From contig NZ_CP044310.1 of assembly GCF_009664365.1 (NCBI RefSeq), positions 1,499,001 through 1,563,000 on the forward strand: 64,000 nt of DNA, read 5' to 3'. Position 1 is the first letter of the stretch, and the number at the start of each line of letters is the position of its first letter. The position numbers were made by a program, and so were the translations under genes. Origin of the DNA: Paenibacillus xylanilyticus (lineage in GTDB: Bacteria > Bacillota > Bacilli > Paenibacillales > Paenibacillaceae). The notes below the pieces were generated by a model. The model made no database searches. It worked only from the letters and a program-made list of their open reading frames with translations, and had not been told where the DNA came from. Positions 6,994 through 15,905 of this stretch are shown here, one piece after another.

Positions 6994-8220
6994 TTGATCG
7001 TGCTGAAGGCAGTACTTGCTTCAAAAGACAAGGAGTATGTCAGTGCCTGGCTTGATTTTGTTCAGGAGAGTTCATTTGGTGCAGCAATGCGATTTACTGC
7101 CTTTTCACAATGGGAATCGTTTCACGAGTATATGCATGAACATGAAGGACAGGAACAGCCGGATCTGGTTATTGCAGAACCTGAGTTTCTGAATCCCTGG
7201 CTGGAAAGTATGGGTGAAAGTCCGGGTGTGCCTTGGCTGCTTCTCAGTGAAGGTCATGAGGAGGTGGAGGAAGACAGACGTTTAATGAAATATCAACCTC
7301 TGCCTGCATTGTTGGATACCGTTCTGAATGCAAGTCGGCAGCCTCGTCGCAAAAAGGTACACCGTCCAGGGCAGCAAACCCTTTCCATTGGAGTGGTGTC
7401 AGCTTCGGGAGGAAGCGGCAAGACAGCAGTGTCACTGCATATGGCCAAGCAGCTCGGTTTGGCAGGCTACACCGTACTCTATCTTAATCTGGAAGCGCTG
7501 GATAGCGTGCAGCCGTTCCTGGAGAAGGGATTATCCCGAAGTATACAGCGTGTTCCGGATGCCGAAACCGGGCTGTCTAGGCTGCTGTATGATCTTAAGG
7601 TCGGGAGGAAGGAGTCGGGCAAGCGCGGGCAGGTGACTACGCTGGCTCCCTCGAAGGGCATAGATGGTTACGTGCTTCGTCATGATGGACTGAAGGCAGA
7701 CGTGTTCTGGCCCTTATCTAACCGGAAGGAACTGCTGCAGATGTCGTGTGAAGATACGACAGGGCTCGTTCATTATTTGTCTGCTTCCGGGCACTATGAC
7801 GTGTTGATTCTGGATGGAGACTCCGGTTGGGACGAACGCAGTCAAGGCATTTTGAAAGCGGCAGATGCCTTGGTATGGCTGGTTGAAGATGACCTGTCTG
7901 CCATGCACCGGTGGGGCCAATGGCTGGCGCATGCAGAGCGGACTGAGCCTGACTTGGTTGAACGTGTACTGGATCGTGCCCGCTTTGTGGTAAACAAATA
8001 CCGAGACAGCGTAGTCAATGCCGTTCCACGACCTGAGCTGCAGCTGGATGCAGTGCTGCCTTATATTCCTTCCTGGAAGCAGCTTCACCAGGAGGAAGTG
8101 CTGCTAAGCTCTCCCATATTTCAGCGTGAGGTAAAAAGGCTGTGTGCCATGCTTGTACAGGACGGAGAGGATGATCTGAAGCAGACGGGGCGCATCCATA
8201 AGGGAGATGGGTGGGCATGA
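6994..8220 (+). CDS. cpaE: CpaE/TadZ-like pilus assembly ATPase
   Basis: A 408-residue MinD/ParA-type ATPase that localises the Tad machine to a cell site. Residues 1-115 resemble a receiver domain without clear phosphorylation aspartates. The ATPase domain has a P-loop, SASGGSGKTAVS (about 135-146), and an ILDGDSGWDE segment (about 270). TTG 6994 follows AGGGGAGGAG (6981-6990); GTG 7000 is an alternative. The signature lysine of true deviant Walker A boxes (KGG) is replaced by SGG. It is the first gene of the Tad operon, and its stop overlaps the next start (ATGA). Confidence 0.82.
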   Translation: MIVLKAVLASKDKEYVSAWLDFVQESSFGAAMRFTAFSQWESFHEYMHEHEGQEQPDLVIAEPEFLNPWLESMGESPGVPWLLLSEGHEEVEEDRRLMKYQPLPALLDTVLNASRQPRRKKVHRPGQQTLSIGVVSASGGSGKTAVSLHMAKQLGLAGYTVLYLNLEALDSVQPFLEKGLSRSIQRVPDAETGLSRLLYDLKVGRKESGKRGQVTTLAPSKGIDGYVLRHDGLKADVFWPLSNRKELLQMSCEDTTGLVHYLSASGHYDVLILDGDSGWDERSQGILKAADALVWLVEDDLSAMHRWGQWLAHAERTEPDLVERVLDRARFVVNKYRDSVVNAVPRPELQLDAVLPYIPSWKQLHQEEVLLSSPIFQREVKRLCAMLVQDGEDDLKQTGRIHKGDGWA

Positions 8221-9524
8221 TGAGTGATGCATCCCGTAGAGTTTTGGAACGTGAAGATCAATTTCAGAATATGCGCCGCGAAGTCAGGGCAGGCCTTGAC
8301 TTAACGTCTTCAGCGGGGGACAAGGAGCTGTGGCAGGGGATTGAACGGAAGGTGTTATCAGATCCGGAACTGGGTGACCTGACATCTGGAGAAAGACATG
8401 CGCTGGTGCAGAGGCTGTTTGATTCGTTTCGCGGGTTGGATATTCTTCAACCTCTGGTGGATCATCCTGACATTACGGAGATTATGATTAATAGTCATCG
8501 GGAGATCTTTGTCGAGCAGGAAGGGGAAGTTAGCCAAATTCAGCTCGAATTCGAATCCAGAGAACGGCTGGAGGATATCATCCAGATGATCGTCTCCGGG
8601 GTGAACCGGATCGTGAATGAGTCTTCTCCCATTGTGGATGCGCGGCTCAAGGACGGTTCGCGGGTCAATATTGTGCTGCCGCCGATTGCGCTAAAAGGTC
8701 CTACCATGACGATCCGGAAGTTCCCAAGTGAACCGATGACCATGTCGGACCTTATTGGAAAAGGTGCCCTGCATGAGGAGGCAGCAGAGCTGCTGCAGCA
8801 GCTGGTACGCAGCAAATTCAATATCTTCATCGGAGGCGGAACCGGGTCAGGGAAAACGACCTTTCTGAATGCATTATCACAGTTCATCCCTCCGGATGAA
8901 CGAATTATTACGATTGAAGATTCCGCCGAGCTGCAGATTGTCACGGTGCCGAATCTGGTGTCGCTGGAGACGCGGAACGCCAATACCGAGGGCAAGGGTG
9001 AGATCTCCATCCGGGATCTGATCAAGTCTTCACTGCGGATGAGACCCAACCGCATTGTAATCGGAGAAGTGCGGGGTGCGGAAGCCTTGGATATGCTGCA
9101 GGCCATGAACACTGGTCATGACGGTTCATTATCTACAGGCCATGCCAATAACATCTCGGACATGATCAGCAGATTGGAGACGATGGTACTCAGCGGGGCC
9201 GAGCTTCCGATTTCGGTTGTGCGGCAGCAGATCAGCTCGGCAATTGATATCTTCGTTCATCTATCACGGCTGAGAGACCGTTCAAGACGAGTGACGGAAA
9301 TCAGTGAAGTCATTGGCATGAAGGACGGGGAAGTACTGCTGAACCCGCTCTTTCGTTTCCAGGAGCGGGATGAAAGGGAAGGTAGGATCATTGGAGGGTT
9401 GGTACAGGTCGGAAAGTTGAAGCAGGTTGAGAAAATCCAAATGGCCGGGCTTGGAGAGTGGCTGAGCGAATACATAGATCGGTACCATAATGAGTTAGAG
9501 GATTCGGATAACAGGGTAAATTGA
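8217..9524 (+). CDS. cpaF: CpaF/TadA secretion ATPase
   Basis: A 435-residue type II/IV secretion ATPase that powers Tad pilus assembly. Walker A is GGGTGSGKTTFLNA (about residues 206-219). The Asp box region is IITIEDSAELQ and Walker B is VIGEVRGAEALDM (about 281-293), followed by the His box GHDGSLSTGHANN. The N-terminal domain (HPDITEIMINS) is typical of CpaF. ATG 8217 overlaps the cpaE stop by 4 bp, so the two are translationally coupled. Confidence 0.95.
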   Translation: MMSDASRRVLEREDQFQNMRREVRAGLDLTSSAGDKELWQGIERKVLSDPELGDLTSGERHALVQRLFDSFRGLDILQPLVDHPDITEIMINSHREIFVEQEGEVSQIQLEFESRERLEDIIQMIVSGVNRIVNESSPIVDARLKDGSRVNIVLPPIALKGPTMTIRKFPSEPMTMSDLIGKGALHEEAAELLQQLVRSKFNIFIGGGTGSGKTTFLNALSQFIPPDERIITIEDSAELQIVTVPNLVSLETRNANTEGKGEISIRDLIKSSLRMRPNRIVIGEVRGAEALDMLQAMNTGHDGSLSTGHANNISDMISRLETMVLSGAELPISVVRQQISSAIDIFVHLSRLRDRSRRVTEISEVIGMKDGEVLLNPLFRFQERDEREGRIIGGLVQVGKLKQVEKIQMAGLGEWLSEYIDRYHNELEDSDNRVN

Positions 9525-9545
9525 AGCGGTTAGAAGGTGATTAGG

Positions 9546-10307
9546 TTGGGTGAGTCCAGACAGGTGTTAACGGATTATACCGTATACAGGCTATCCGGTA
9601 GACAACGAACCGTCTGCATGTTGATTAGTGGACTGCTATTTTTCGGTGTGGGTATTTTGTTCTATCAACACTGGTTGGCAGGGGTGATCTTGGCTGCGGG
9701 ATGCATATGGGTGCCAAAACACTGGACAAAGGTACTGCTGGAACGAAGAAGAATGACACTGAGTTTACATTTTAAGCAAGCGTTATATGCGTTATCCTCC
9801 GCACTGGCTGCGGGGAAATCCGTGGAAAATGGATTTAAGGAATCGGTAGAAGATCTGCGGATGCTCAACCCTGAAGCGGATACCGATCTCATTCGGGAGT
9901 TCACTATTTTGCGGACAAGAATGGAATATGGTCAACCGATTGAGGAGGCGCTGCAGGACTTTTCTGACCGGGCTGGCATCGAGGATATAACGAATTTTGC
10001 AGACGTATTCATCACGTGCAAGCGGACGGGTGGAGACCTGGTCGAGGTGGTTCGCCGAACCTCTGCTGTGATTGGCGAGAAGCTGGACATCCAGCAGGAT
10101 ATCATGGTCGCTGTGGCACAGAAAAGGTTTGAGTCCAAGGCGATGTTTGCCGCGCCTTTTATTTTTCTTATTTTTTTGAATTTGACGGCCAAGGATTTCA
10201 TGGAACCACTGTATAGCGGTATGGGATATCTGATCTCCAGCGTGGCTTTGGTATTGCTCGCCTGCTGTTATCTGTGGATTACACGCATTATGGATATCAA
10301 AGTATAA
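9546..10307 (+). CDS. tadB: TadB-like pilus assembly membrane protein (T2SS F domain)
   Basis: A 253-residue inner-membrane platform protein. Two N-terminal membrane helices (about 22-60) precede a cytoplasmic T2SSF domain (ALYALSSALAAGKSVENGF, about 79), and further C-terminal membrane helices end the protein. TTG 9546 is chosen because AAGGTGATT at 9535-9543, complementary to the extended anti-SD, is spaced for it; GTG 9537 overlaps that site. It is thought to form the pilus base with TadC. Confidence 0.82.
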   Translation: MGESRQVLTDYTVYRLSGRQRTVCMLISGLLFFGVGILFYQHWLAGVILAAGCIWVPKHWTKVLLERRRMTLSLHFKQALYALSSALAAGKSVENGFKESVEDLRMLNPEADTDLIREFTILRTRMEYGQPIEEALQDFSDRAGIEDITNFADVFITCKRTGGDLVEVVRRTSAVIGEKLDIQQDIMVAVAQKRFESKAMFAAPFIFLIFLNLTAKDFMEPLYSGMGYLISSVALVLLACCYLWITRIMDIKV

Positions 10308-10319
10308 GGAGCTGATTCG

Positions 10320-11189
10320 ATGCTGCTTCCCGTTATATTCGGAGGGGTGCTCGGAGCAGGGTGGCTGGTGCTGGATCGAACGCGAGGACAAACCTACCGC
10401 CATCTGCGCCAACTTCATATGGAAGGCTTGCGTCTGAACAAACTGCATGGACCCTTTCTGTTTTTACTGGACAGATATGAGGTAGGCCGAAGATTGCCTG
10501 TGCTGATGTACCGCATGCAGCATGCCATCCAGAAAATGCACGGCATCCAGCACAGCGGAGAGAAAACGATGCTCTATAGTGCTGAAATGCTGACGTATGC
10601 CTGGCTGATGCTGCTAGTGGGCTGTCTGCTGTCACTCGTTGGCGATATCGGAAACGGAGGTCTGTTAGGTGGGCTTGCCCTAGCCGTTGCACTGCCTTTT
10701 GCGCTCTATAAAGATCTTCATACCAAGGTACAGCGAAGAGACCAGGATATTCTTATGGAGCTGCCCGAGCTGTTAAACCGGATTGTGCTGCTTGTTGGGG
10801 CGGGGGAAACCGTCCAAAGGGCTATCGTTCACTGTGTTGCAAGTCAAGGGGAGCGTGACCATCCGCTCTACAACGAGCTGCGAAAAACAGTCGGTGATTG
10901 GAATAACGGGTATTCTTTTCAACAGTCGTTTGAACAGTTCAGCCGCCGCTGTGGTGTGCAGGAAGTTACGATTTTTACGACGACAGTTCTGCTGAATTTC
11001 CGCCGTGGGGGAGGTGACTTTGTACTCGCGCTGCGGGATCTGTCCCATGTGTTGTGGGAGAAACGCAAGGCTGTCAGTCGGGCAAAGGGAGAACAGGCAT
11101 CTTCCAAACTGGTGTTTCCGATGGTTCTGATCTTTTTTACGATTGTGGTTATGATCGGAGCACCTGCTTTTATGATGATGAATATGTAG
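10320..11189 (+). CDS. tadC: TadC-like pilus assembly membrane protein (T2SS F domain)
   Basis: A 289-residue paralogue of the preceding gene. It has an N-terminal helix, a central helix pair (about 97-135), a T2SSF domain (MELPELLNRIVLLVGAGETV, about 145-164) and a C-terminal helix ending VVMIGAPAFMMMNM. AAGGAG at 10306-10311 serves ATG 10320. The TadB-TadC order is standard for Tad loci. Confidence 0.85.
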   Translation: MLLPVIFGGVLGAGWLVLDRTRGQTYRHLRQLHMEGLRLNKLHGPFLFLLDRYEVGRRLPVLMYRMQHAIQKMHGIQHSGEKTMLYSAEMLTYAWLMLLVGCLLSLVGDIGNGGLLGGLALAVALPFALYKDLHTKVQRRDQDILMELPELLNRIVLLVGAGETVQRAIVHCVASQGERDHPLYNELRKTVGDWNNGYSFQQSFEQFSRRCGVQEVTIFTTTVLLNFRRGGGDFVLALRDLSHVLWEKRKAVSRAKGEQASSKLVFPMVLIFFTIVVMIGAPAFMMMNM

Positions 11190-11200
11190 GAGGAATGGAA

Positions 11201-11389
11201 ATGCAGGAGATATTGAAAAGCAAAGCAAGTACATTTTGGAACGAAGAGGACGGTCTGGGTACGCTGGAGCTAATTCTGATTATTGGCGTCATCATTATTA
11301 TCGCCTTGATTTTCAAAGATCAAATTAAAACCCTGGTAACTCGTTTACTTGGTCAAGTTAGCAAGAAGAGTGATGAATTCTTTGAGTAA
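11201..11389 (+). CDS. Flp-type (class IVb) pilin-like protein
   Basis: A 62-residue protein with a short polar leader, a processing-like site DG|LGTLE with glutamate at +5, and one hydrophobic helix (ELILIIGVIIIIALIF), as in Flp1-type pilins. The start at 11201 is chosen because AGGAGG (11189-11194) is too close to the ATG at 11195. It is followed by charged residues and no disulfide loop. It is the only small pilin in the locus and so the likely main pilus subunit. Confidence 0.8.
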   Translation: MQEILKSKASTFWNEEDGLGTLELILIIGVIIIIALIFKDQIKTLVTRLLGQVSKKSDEFFE

Positions 11390-12047
11390 ACGATTCAAAA
11401 GGGAAGATGGAAGCTTCACGATCGAGGCTTCCCTGGTCTTCCCGGTGGTGCTGTTCATTCTCGTGTTAATTCTGTTTTTCACGATGTACATGTATCAAAA
11501 AACCTTTTTGAACCAGCATGCCTATGCTGCATCGGAACGAGCCGCCTACAGTTGGGATAACAGTCACAAGCAGGCCATGACAGGTGAAGTAGCGGCAGGC
11601 GAACATGACAATCTCTACTGGAGATTAACGGATGACCGATTGCTCGGAGCACTGTTTGGCTGGGCTGGTGCGGATAATCAGATTAGTGTTCCCGTGCCTG
11701 CTAGTGAAGGTGGGAGTTTGACTGAACAGAAGTTATCCCAAGCCGTTCAGAACATGCCAGGTGGGATGCGTGGAACGATTGAGTATCAGAACTCCTTGAT
11801 ACAGCGAAAGGTTACGACCAAGCTGGAGCAGGTTATTTCTTTGCCTCTTCCTTCTTTTTTGTTTGATTCGGGTAACCGTGTTCTGACACAAGGTTCATCA
11901 GCGGTTGTCGAGCCGGCGGAATTTATCCGAACGGTGGATCTGGTAAGTTATTATGCTGCCAAATTCAAAGGGAAAGGCGGCGTGGCAACCGGTACAGCAG
12001 CTGAAGCAGGACAGGTCCTGCAGCATTTTGGCAAAGCCAAAAAGTAG
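11373..12047 (+). CDS. TadE-like pseudopilin
   Basis: A 224-residue protein with a prepilin-like N-terminus (REDGSFTIEASLVFP, glutamate at +5) and one membrane helix (about 25-45), then an extracytoplasmic domain of about 180 residues. This matches TadE minor pilins. Its ATG overlaps the end of the pilin gene by 17 bp, so translation is coupled; no strong independent ribosome site is visible. Confidence 0.75.
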   Translation: MNSLSKRFKREDGSFTIEASLVFPVVLFILVLILFFTMYMYQKTFLNQHAYAASERAAYSWDNSHKQAMTGEVAAGEHDNLYWRLTDDRLLGALFGWAGADNQISVPVPASEGGSLTEQKLSQAVQNMPGGMRGTIEYQNSLIQRKVTTKLEQVISLPLPSFLFDSGNRVLTQGSSAVVEPAEFIRTVDLVSYYAAKFKGKGGVATGTAAEAGQVLQHFGKAKK

Positions 12048-12066
12048 AGAGAGGAGGAGAACAGCG

Positions 12067-14256
12067 CTGTTCAGAAAAAAAGACGGTGAATCAGGTGCTG
12101 TGACCCTGTTCTTGATCTTAATCCTGGCGGGAATCTACATGTTTGTCGCGGTATTCATCGATTATGCCCGAATAGCCGCCTTCAAAGTTCAGTCAGAACG
12201 CATGGCTCATGCAGCGTTGAGATCGGTGATGTCTGCATACGACACTTCACTCCGGGAGTATGGCTTGTTTGGTTATGGAGATAGCAGTGGTGAAGCCATT
12301 ATGGCCAAGGTGCTGAATGATAGTGTGAAGCCATCGGCTGTGAAGGACGGATTCCCCATTCTGGATATACAGTGGGATACAAGCACCCTGAGCATGGAAC
12401 GGGAATTGGGCAGGTATGATATTTTCAATCGCCAGATTCAGGAGGACATGAAATATCGGGCTCCGGTTGATTTTACGTTAGAGGTGGTGAATCGCTTCAA
12501 GCCAATGTCGGAGGAAATGAAAGAAGCCGCGCATACCGTAGACTTGCTCAAAAAATTACAGAAGCTATATGACAAGCGTGAGGATTTGCTGGATGAGGCG
12601 ATAGCCAATCAGACCGATTCAGCCAATACATTGAAAGACCTCCCTGCCCAGATCATGAGCCCTCCCTCACCTGCCATTTACGATGAAATGATGGAAGAAA
12701 CGCCGGAGACTGCTGCCGAGATCGCAGCACGTTATACGGATTATCTAAGCAAGAAACAAGCAGATGAAGGACTACCATTCAACCAGCAGCAGTATATCCT
12801 GGAGCTGGCTCGTTACCGGACAGGCGTTGGTAATGTGGTCACCGGTATAAGTATGGTTCTGCAGCCGGCACAACAGGTGCATCAGACGAAGCTTGAGGCA
12901 GCACACACTCTGATTGATGAAGCGCGTAATCTTAACGAGGAAATGAAGCGGGTGATCGCTGAAGGGGAGAGCCGTTCGCAGAATGCGAGTTATGAAAAAG
13001 TCGGGAATTCAAACCTCCCTGGGCAGAGTCCACCATCTACCGGATCAGGCAGCGAAGCCAAAGATACACGATCACTTGCCTCTGAGTTGGTGAGAGCCGA
13101 TGCATTGTTTGATCAGTTAAAAGAACAGATCCGCTCCCAAACCTCAGACTTTAATCAGGTTAGAAAAGACAGCCTTGACCTGAATACACAGCTTCGCAAT
13201 GTGACGGGTCAGAGCGGTGTGCCTGTTAAGCCTGCTGTGAGACAGGCAAGTCAGGTCACAGAACGATACATGGACTCTTATGTACGAAGTGGTGCCTCCA
13301 ATGTCATTCTTCAGAGCAAACAGCTGCTTGAGGAAGGTCGGGGATCTGATGCGCAGCGCAAGGCCAACGATAAGGAGTCCAAGGCAAAATTAAAGGACTT
13401 AAAGCGCATATTGTCACAGATTGAAAATGGACATTCCGGATCAACGGAAGCATTCAAGCAGTTGGAGCAATATTATAATGCCAACATTGCATTTAACCAG
13501 GCTAGCCGGGAGGAGTCCAAAAAGGCGGAGATTGCAGGCGATCCTTATGATTCAGGCGGTGACGCCATGAATGGAATGGACAGTTTATTTGGCGGGATGT
13601 CTGGCCTGCTGGATAGTCTCGGGGATGAATTATTCCAGAATGAATACGCACTCGCTTATTTCAATTCCATGGATTTTGGGCAGCTGCTCGATTGGACTGA
13701 AGGGAGCGGGAATTCGAGTGAGGTCTTCAAACTGGAGAATCAGGAGCTGGAATATATCATTTACGGGTTTCACAATCCTTCAGGCAACATTGCGGCTGCA
13801 TACGCAGAGATATTTGGTATGCGTTTGGCGATTCGAACCGCAGAAGGATTAATTGAGAACAGTAAACTCGGTAATCCCCTTCTGGTGTTATCGGCTGCAA
13901 TTTTATACGGAATTACCCACGCCATAGCGGATATGGTGAAGCTCTCTAAAGAGGGCAGTGTGGAGTTGTCCAAATTTATCAAGGTTAAGCTTACATACAG
14001 GGACCATCTAAGACTATTCCTTTTAATGCACAGTAACAATGAACGGAAAATGTCCAGAATGCTGGCATTGATTCGGCTGAATACAGGCGTTAATCCTGAT
14101 GAAAAACAAACGTATGCATCAGGGAACATACGCAGCAGTGTGAAGTTATGGTTTTTGCCAGGGGTGATCAAAAGTATAGGTGCAGTTATGGGGAATGCAG
14201 ACCAGGTTGAAGATGGGCGATTATTCATAGACCGGAGGACGGACTATTCCTATTGA
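12067..14256 (+). CDS. DUF5702-like Tad locus membrane protein, probable CTG start
   Basis: A protein of about 729 residues. One N-terminal membrane helix (LFLILILAGIYMFVAVFIDY) follows a short basic leader, then a long extracytoplasmic part rich in helical and coiled-coil sequence (about 160-520), and a second hydrophobic stretch (LLVLSAAILYGITHAIADM, about 600). Similar large proteins occur in Firmicute Tad loci. The best ribosome site, GAGGAGGAG (12051-12059), points to CTG 12067; no ATG, GTG or TTG is suitably placed. A start at ATG 11953 would overlap the previous gene by 95 bp. Confidence 0.68.
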   Translation: MFRKKDGESGAVTLFLILILAGIYMFVAVFIDYARIAAFKVQSERMAHAALRSVMSAYDTSLREYGLFGYGDSSGEAIMAKVLNDSVKPSAVKDGFPILDIQWDTSTLSMERELGRYDIFNRQIQEDMKYRAPVDFTLEVVNRFKPMSEEMKEAAHTVDLLKKLQKLYDKREDLLDEAIANQTDSANTLKDLPAQIMSPPSPAIYDEMMEETPETAAEIAARYTDYLSKKQADEGLPFNQQQYILELARYRTGVGNVVTGISMVLQPAQQVHQTKLEAAHTLIDEARNLNEEMKRVIAEGESRSQNASYEKVGNSNLPGQSPPSTGSGSEAKDTRSLASELVRADALFDQLKEQIRSQTSDFNQVRKDSLDLNTQLRNVTGQSGVPVKPAVRQASQVTERYMDSYVRSGASNVILQSKQLLEEGRGSDAQRKANDKESKAKLKDLKRILSQIENGHSGSTEAFKQLEQYYNANIAFNQASREESKKAEIAGDPYDSGGDAMNGMDSLFGGMSGLLDSLGDELFQNEYALAYFNSMDFGQLLDWTEGSGNSSEVFKLENQELEYIIYGFHNPSGNIAAAYAEIFGMRLAIRTAEGLIENSKLGNPLLVLSAAILYGITHAIADMVKLSKEGSVELSKFIKVKLTYRDHLRLFLLMHSNNERKMSRMLALIRLNTGVNPDEKQTYASGNIRSSVKLWFLPGVIKSIGAVMGNADQVEDGRLFIDRRTDYSY

Positions 14257-14286
14257 ATAAGCCGTACCTTTTCAGGTGGAGGGATT

Positions 14287-15318
14287 ATGGAGAAGCAGGA
14301 GCTATACCCAAAAGAATATGCGCGATGGCTGCTTCGATTAACACGGTTGCGCAAAATGGAACAATTGAAATCTCTGCCGAAGCAGGCAAGCTCTTCGAAA
14401 AAGGAACAGGGAAGCATCGTATTGGAAGCTTCGCTCGTTCTGCCTGTGTTTCTGTTCTTTGTCATGTTCCTTGTCTACATCGTACAAATGACACTGATCT
14501 CGACAGCCCTGCAAAGCACAGCGGGCGAAGCCGTAAAGCAGCTCTCCACCAAAATCTATCCAGTCTCGCTTGTCTTCACTCCATCGGATTCCGCTGGTGG
14601 TGGAGAGAAGGGAAGCGGCTGGAGCATACCAGAGTTGTCTCTTACGGAATGGGCTGAAGAGTATGCTTCGTCTCTGCCGGATCCGCTAAGTAATTGGGTG
14701 CGTGCGGCAGCAGCCAGTGGGGAGCAGCCCTTGCAGGAGATTAAGACTTCCGTTATCGAGACTGTACTTGATCCAGCTATAAAACCCTTGCTTCAACCTT
14801 TTATAGATCCGGAATTGCTGGATATGGAGCGTATACATGTTAACGGGATATCTGTGCCGGATCTCAAGAACAAAACGAATCCGTATTTCAGGCTGGAGCT
14901 CAGTTATGAACTGCCGATTAAAGTGCCTTTCCTCGGGAAACCACTACGGATTCAGGCTGCTGCCGCTGAGCGCATATGGATCGGAGATACGGGAGAGGGT
15001 TCTAATAGTAATGAGGGCGATGGAGACGCTGCAGGTTCAATAACCGTGTTATCCAAGCCAGAGCCTGCCTACATAGGGAATAATGCAACAATCAAGGTTC
15101 AGGTGGAACCAGGGGCCACTGCAAACCTAACCATATTTTATAAGTCGGGAGAAAGTACAGCGAAGCATATTGGCTGGGCTACAGCCGATGAGAATGGCGT
15201 GATCGAGTGGAACTGGTTTGTAGGTACTCGCACGACGGAAGGGACCTGGACATTTGTAGTGGAGACTGCGGATGGCAGCAAGACAACAACAGAGTTTAAT
15301 GTAGCATCAAGAAAATAG
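14287..15318 (+). CDS. TadE-like protein with C-terminal Ig-like domain
   Basis: A 343-residue protein. After about 45 charged residues comes a prepilin-like junction EQGSIVLEASLVLPVF and a membrane helix (about 49-75), then an extracytoplasmic region. The last 95 residues (from SITVLSKPEPAYIGNN) have the strand pattern of a bacterial Ig-like domain (IKVQVEPGATANLTIFY, GTWTFVVETADG). Such a tail could make it a tip or surface-binding minor pilin; this is inference. GGTGGAGGG precedes ATG 14287. Confidence 0.72.
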   Translation: MEKQELYPKEYARWLLRLTRLRKMEQLKSLPKQASSSKKEQGSIVLEASLVLPVFLFFVMFLVYIVQMTLISTALQSTAGEAVKQLSTKIYPVSLVFTPSDSAGGGEKGSGWSIPELSLTEWAEEYASSLPDPLSNWVRAAAASGEQPLQEIKTSVIETVLDPAIKPLLQPFIDPELLDMERIHVNGISVPDLKNKTNPYFRLELSYELPIKVPFLGKPLRIQAAAAERIWIGDTGEGSNSNEGDGDAAGSITVLSKPEPAYIGNNATIKVQVEPGATANLTIFYKSGESTAKHIGWATADENGVIEWNWFVGTRTTEGTWTFVVETADGSKTTTEFNVASRK

Positions 15319-15337
15319 TGACATGGATAGAGGAGTG

Positions 15338-15850
15338 ATGGGGGTGGAATGGTTCATTGCAGCTTGTGGCCTATACGTGCTGATTGCCTTTGTAACCGAT
15401 GTGCGGTCTATGAAAATTCCAAATCGGCTGACGTTGCCTGTAACCGCTCTGGGTGTGCTGGCCCATGGGATATGGGATGGATGGGAAGGCTTGATCTTCT
15501 CTGCCGCCGGGTTTACAGCCTGTTTTGGCATTTTGCTAGTGATGTACGCGATCGGAGCAGTAGGAGCTGGAGATGTAAAACTGTTTGGCGGGATTGGAGC
15601 ATGGACAGGCATTTCTTTTGGAATTCACGTTGTTGTGTATTCCGTTCTATATGCCGGCGCAATCGGTTTAATTATTCTGTTATTCCGGAGGGATTCAGCC
15701 AAACGGATTCGTAACATGGCCGGTGGGCTTGCAGGCTTTTTCATGCTCGGTTCACTCAAACTGGTCAGCAAGGAGAAAACGCTGAAGTTCCCGTTTATGC
15801 TCGCTGTACTGCCAGGTTTTATCAGTGCCTATGTTTATATGATTTCATAG
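15338..15850 (+). CDS. Prepilin peptidase (A24A, TadV/CpaA-like)
   Basis: A 170-residue polytopic aspartic protease that removes the leader of Flp pilins and pseudopilins. The two catalytic aspartates lie in FVTDVRSMKIPN (about residue 20) and AVGAGDVKLFGG (about 78), as in type IV prepilin peptidases lacking the methylase domain. ATG 15338 follows GAGGAG (15331-15336); an earlier ATG at 15323 lacks a ribosome site. Confidence 0.9.
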   Translation: MGVEWFIAACGLYVLIAFVTDVRSMKIPNRLTLPVTALGVLAHGIWDGWEGLIFSAAGFTACFGILLVMYAIGAVGAGDVKLFGGIGAWTGISFGIHVVVYSVLYAGAIGLIILLFRRDSAKRIRNMAGGLAGFFMLGSLKLVSKEKTLKFPFMLAVLPGFISAYVYMIS

Positions 15851-15905
15851 ATCAATACAAGAAAGAAAGTTGAAGTTGAATTTACACCGGAAAGAGAGGA
15901 TTGGC

